Shown one piece after another: positions 60,983 to 64,000 of a stretch of DNA of 64,000 nt. The notes beneath the pieces are model-generated. The model searched no databases, was not told where the DNA came from, and saw nothing but the letters and a program-made list of their open reading frames with translations. A program made the translations under genes and the position numbers. The stretch is from the NCBI RefSeq assembly GCF_011947225.1, contig NZ_JAATVW010000001.1, forward strand, positions 310,001 through 374,000, given 5' to 3'. Every line of letters begins with the position of its first letter. The stretch's first letter is position 1. Source of the DNA: Planosporangium flavigriseum (GTDB lineage: Bacteria > Actinomycetota > Actinomycetes > Mycobacteriales > Micromonosporaceae).

Positions 60983-61007
60983 CTGTGCGCTCCTCCCCTT
61001 TTTCCGG

Positions 61008-62444
61008 CTAGCGGTTCCGGACGCGGTCCTTGGCGCGTCCACCGCCGTCACCGCGCGGCCCGGCACCACCCGGTGCCGTCGCGCGACGCCCCGCGCCACC
61101 GCTGGGCAGCGGTGGCAACGGCGCCCAGACTAGCTGTACCCACTGACGCGGTGGACGGGCGTGTAGCGCTCGTGCGGCGTCGGGCTCAGCGCGGGCGAAG
61201 GACGTCAGGATTCCGGCCGCGGCGAGCGCGACGACGAGAGCCGTGCCACCGTCGGAGATGAACGGCAGCGGCACCCCGGTGATCGGCATGACGCCGGTCA
61301 CCCCGCCGATGTTGATCATCGCCTGGCCGACCAGCCAGCAGGTGATGCCGGCGGCGACGAGCCGGCGGAACGGGTGCTCCACCCGACTGGCGATGCGCAG
61401 GCCGGTATAGGCGAGCACGCTGAAGACTGCCAACAGGACCACGCAGCCAACGACGCCGAGTTCCTCGGCGATGACCGCGAAGATGAAGTCGTTGTGCGCC
61501 TCCGGCAGCCGCCCCCACTTCAGGTGCCCGTTGCCCAGCCCCACCCCGAACCAGCCGCCGTTGGCGATCGCATACAGGCCCTGGAAGAACTGGTACGCGG
61601 GCCCGTTGCGGTCGGCGCGCGCCGGGTCGAGGAACACCGTCAGCCGCTCCTGGCGGTACGGCTGCAGAGAGATCAGCGCGGTCATACCCAGCGCTGCGAG
61701 AGCGAACAGCGCCGCGAACACGCGCTTACGCACGCCCGCGGCCCAGAGCACGCCGAGGAAGAGCACGAACAGGATCGTCATGCTGCCGAAGTCGTTGTAG
61801 CCGACCAGCGCGAACAGCGACAACGCTACGGGGAACAGCGGGAGGAACAGCTCACGCCAGCTGGTGATCTTCGTACCCTTGCGGGTGAGGACGTCGGCCA
61901 CCCACAGCGCCAGCGCCAGCTTGGCAAGTTCAGCTGGCTGCAACGAGAGCGGGCCGACGTAGAGCCACAGTTCCCTGGCGTACAGCGGGCCGATCCGAAA
62001 CGGCACCGGGGCGGCGTTGGGCGGTGTGTTCAGGGCTGTGAGGAACGCCAGCGTGTCGAGCACGACCACCAGTACGATGCAGCCGATGATCGCGATCCTG
62101 CAGATCGCCCGGTAGGTGCGCATCGGCAGGCGCTGGCAGATCCAGAACCCGAACAGCCCCACCACCGCCCAGCCGGCCTGCTTGGCCACCGAGGCGTATG
62201 CGCTCTGGCCGACCGCGAAGTTCTCCACGCTGGTCGCGCTGAACACCATGACCAGCCCGAAGATCAGCAGCAGTCCGACGCTGGCGAGCAGCAGGTAGTA
62301 CGACGCGAGCGGCCGGTCGAGCAGCCCGCGCAGCGCGGCGAGTGGCCCGGACAGCCGCCCGGCCGCCGGCACCGGCGTGGGTACCGGCGTGGGTACGGGC
62401 GCGGCGGGGATGTCCTTGTCCTCGACGGTCGTCTGGGTCTTCAC
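61008..62444 (-). CDS. ftsW: FtsW (SEDS peptidoglycan polymerase)
   Basis: This 478-residue protein has ten predicted helices. SEDS motifs are visible: SLQPAELAKLALALW, GYNDFGSMTILFVLF, GNGHLKWGRLPEAHNDFIFA and GVTGVMPITGVPLPFISDGG. The N-terminal tail has a PTPVPTPVPA repeat, and the C-terminal tail is long, Pro/Gly/Arg-rich and cytoplasmic. It works with a cognate class B PBP (FtsI) outside this window. Confidence 0.95.
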   Translation of the reverse strand: MKTQTTVEDKDIPAAPVPTPVPTPVPAAGRLSGPLAALRGLLDRPLASYYLLLASVGLLLIFGLVMVFSATSVENFAVGQSAYASVAKQAGWAVVGLFGFWICQRLPMRTYRAICRIAIIGCIVLVVVLDTLAFLTALNTPPNAAPVPFRIGPLYARELWLYVGPLSLQPAELAKLALALWVADVLTRKGTKITSWRELFLPLFPVALSLFALVGYNDFGSMTILFVLFLGVLWAAGVRKRVFAALFALAALGMTALISLQPYRQERLTVFLDPARADRNGPAYQFFQGLYAIANGGWFGVGLGNGHLKWGRLPEAHNDFIFAVIAEELGVVGCVVLLAVFSVLAYTGLRIASRVEHPFRRLVAAGITCWLVGQAMINIGGVTGVMPITGVPLPFISDGGTALVVALAAAGILTSFARAEPDAARALHARPPRQWVQLVWAPLPPLPSGGAGRRATAPGGAGPRGDGGGRAKDRVRNR

Positions 62445-62462
62445 GACACCCCCTCCTACGTG

Positions 62463-63857
62463 CTAGCTCTCCAACGTTCGGACCGCCGCGGCGAACGCGT
62501 CCCCGCGCTTGGCGTAACTGGCGAACATGTCCAGGGATGCCGCCGCCGGCGCGAGCAGGACCGTGTCGCCGGGGCTCGCGAGCGTCGCCGCAGCCCGTAC
62601 GACCTCGGCCATCGCCCCATCATCGGCCCTGGCGACCTCGACCACCGGTACCCCCGGGGCGTGTCGCGCCAGCGCCGCGGCGACCTCGGCGCGGTCGACG
62701 CCGAGCACGACCGCCCCGGCGAGCCGGTCGGCGACGCTGCGTACCAGGTCACTGATGTCCACGCCCTTGAGCTGTCCACCGGCGATCCAGACGACGCGCG
62801 GGTACGCCGTGAGCGAAGCCAGGGCCGCGTGCGGGTTGGTCGCCTTGCTGTCGTCGACGTAGGCCACGTGGGCGACCGTGGCGACGTAGGCGTTGCGGTG
62901 CCCCTGCGGCACGTAGCCGGCCAGACCCGCCCGGATGGCGTCCGGGCCGACCCCGTACGCGGCTGCGAGGGCCGCCGCGGCGAGGGCGTTGGCAACGTTG
63001 TGCGCGCCCGGCGGGCGGATCGCGTCGACCGGGATCAGCTCCACCCCGTCGGCGATCAGGCACCCGTCGGCGACGCCGTACTGTCCCGGCGCCGGCTCGG
63101 CGAGGGTGAAGCCCACGCGGCGGCCCGCCACCCGTGACAGCAGGCCAGCGACCCGCGCGTCGTCGAGGTTGCCGACGGCGACGCCGCCGAGGTTGCCGAC
63201 GGCGGCGCCGCCGCCTGCCGACCGCCAGATCGCCGCCTTCGCCCCGGCGTACGCGTTGAAGCCGCCGTGCCAGTCGAGATGGTCGTCGGCCAGGTTGAGG
63301 AGCGCGCCGGCCTCCGGCGCCAGGCTCGACGACCAGTGCAGCTGGAAGCTCGACAGCTCCACCGCGAGCACGTCGTAGGCCGCCGCGGATTCAGTGGCCG
63401 CGAAGACCAGCGGCTCACCGATGTTGCCGAGCGCGGCCGTGCGCAGCCCGGCGGCGGTAAGGATCGCCGCGAGCATCGTCGTCGTCGTGGTCTTGCCGTT
63501 GGTGCCGGTGATGGCCAGCCACGGCGCCGCGTCGGGCCGGCGCAGCCGCCAGGCCAGCTCGGGCTCGCTGTACACGTCGAGCCCGGCGCCGACGGCCGCG
63601 GCCGCAAGCGGGTGGTGCGGAGCGAACCCGGGCGAGACCACCACGTCGGTGACCCCGGCGAGCAGGTCCTGCCCGTCTCCGACGACCACCTTCGCGCCCG
63701 CCGCACGCAACCGGTCGAGCGCGGCGCTGTCAGCCCGGTCGACGACCGTGACCTCGGCGCCGGCACCGATCAGCACCTGGGCTGACGCGACGCCCGCGAC
63801 TCCGGCGCCCGCGACGAGGACCCGCCGCCCCGCGTACTCGTACCTGGCCTCGCTCAC
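62463..63857 (-). CDS. murD: UDP-N-acetylmuramoylalanine-D-glutamate ligase
   Basis: This Mur ligase has 464 residues. It has [28 protein letters not shown], the P-loop [31 protein letters not shown] and [14 protein letters not shown] followed by [15 protein letters not shown] 63857 overlaps the mraY stop (GTGA). Confidence 0.95.
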   Translation of the reverse strand: MSEARYEYAGRRVLVAGAGVAGVASAQVLIGAGAEVTVVDRADSAALDRLRAAGAKVVVGDGQDLLAGVTDVVVSPGFAPHHPLAAAAVGAGLDVYSEPELAWRLRRPDAAPWLAITGTNGKTTTTTMLAAILTAAGLRTAALGNIGEPLVFAATESAAAYDVLAVELSSFQLHWSSSLAPEAGALLNLADDHLDWHGGFNAYAGAKAAIWRSAGGGAAVGNLGGVAVGNLDDARVAGLLSRVAGRRVGFTLAEPAPGQYGVADGCLIADGVELIPVDAIRPPGAHNVANALAAAALAAAYGVGPDAIRAGLAGYVPQGHRNAYVATVAHVAYVDDSKATNPHAALASLTAYPRVVWIAGGQLKGVDISDLVRSVADRLAGAVVLGVDRAEVAAALARHAPGVPVVEVARADDGAMAEVVRAAATLASPGDTVLLAPAAASLDMFASYAKRGDAFAAAVRTLES

Positions 63858-64000
63858 GGTGCCTTCGTCACCACCCGCAGGAAGTCGGCGTAGAACAGGC
63901 CGATGCCGATCGCCACGCCGAGCCCGGCGATGATCCAGAATCGAACGACGATGTTGACCTCGCTCCAGCCGGCCAGCTCGAAGTGGTGCTGGAGCGGGAC
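63854..64000 (-). CDS. mraY: MraY, C-terminal end (rest outside window)
   Basis: The last 48 codons of phospho-MurNAc-pentapeptide translocase: [20 protein letters not shown], then the final helix [20 protein letters not shown]. The HHFE(L) motif is the conserved MraY active-site loop. The gene is cut by the right edge of the window. Confidence 0.92.
   Translation of the reverse strand, partial: VPLQHHFELAGWSEVNIVVRFWIIAGLGVAIGIGLFYADFLRVVTKAP

Overview
The window is GC-rich DNA with actinobacterial gene order. It holds the mraY-murD-ftsW-murG-murC-ftsQ-ftsZ-yggS-sepF-yggT-divIVA division cluster. It also holds a hisD-C-B-H-x-priA-F operon that uses PriA for both HisA and TrpF, a hisI-trpE-x-trpC-trpB-trpA block with lgt nearby, and a TIGR03085/MDMPI-type protein. 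Together these suggest a filamentous actinomycete, most likely of the family Micromonosporaceae. Genus cannot be settled from the sequence alone.

Positions 1-8050 look like a decayed accessory island. It carries the tail of a DUF4132/DUF7737 protein, a nitronate monooxygenase, a zinc alcohol dehydrogenase, a VOC-fold protein and two small membrane proteins. Scattered between them are remnants: fragments resembling rve-type, IS5-type and IS110-type transposases, a DJ-1/PfpI gene without its 5' part, a TPR-type XRE regulator without its HTH, and a tyrosine integrase without its N-terminal domain. The integrase and regulator remnants meet at a perfect 70-bp inverted duplication. The integrase abuts a tRNA-Gly/Cys/Val cluster (8063-8342), a typical attachment locus.

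Positions 8478-18957 carry two tandem CapA-like lipoproteins, glyA behind a ZTP riboswitch, and a bioA(remnant)-bioF-bioD operon. A phosphotransferase, bioB with its small Cys-rich partner BsaP, an FAD monooxygenase and lgt follow. Positions 18974-24893 hold a Nudix-like gene and the trp genes ending at hisI. Positions 25140-33096 hold a repeat-bearing acidic protein, a TetR-controlled ABC-2 exporter, a heterodimeric type IV ABC exporter with one degenerate ATP site, and a TIGR03085 protein. Positions 33191-37257 hold an acyl-CoA synthetase and a divergent MocR/YczE pair.

Positions 37300-42772 are the his operon, read leftward. Then come a Lon-N-domain protein, a DUF2567-like protein and dnaE, whose 3' end is frameshifted and cut by a toxin-gene fragment. 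An unusual ParA-like ATPase with a membrane partner precedes rluD, lspA and a DksA-like gene. The division/peptidoglycan cluster runs to the right edge, where mraY is cut off.

Two features recur. Several genes start 6-8 nt after a TANNNT box, which points to leaderless mRNAs. A ~50-bp palindrome sits at the 3' ends of two unrelated genes, acts as a likely terminator, and gives both proteins the same kind of C-terminal tail.
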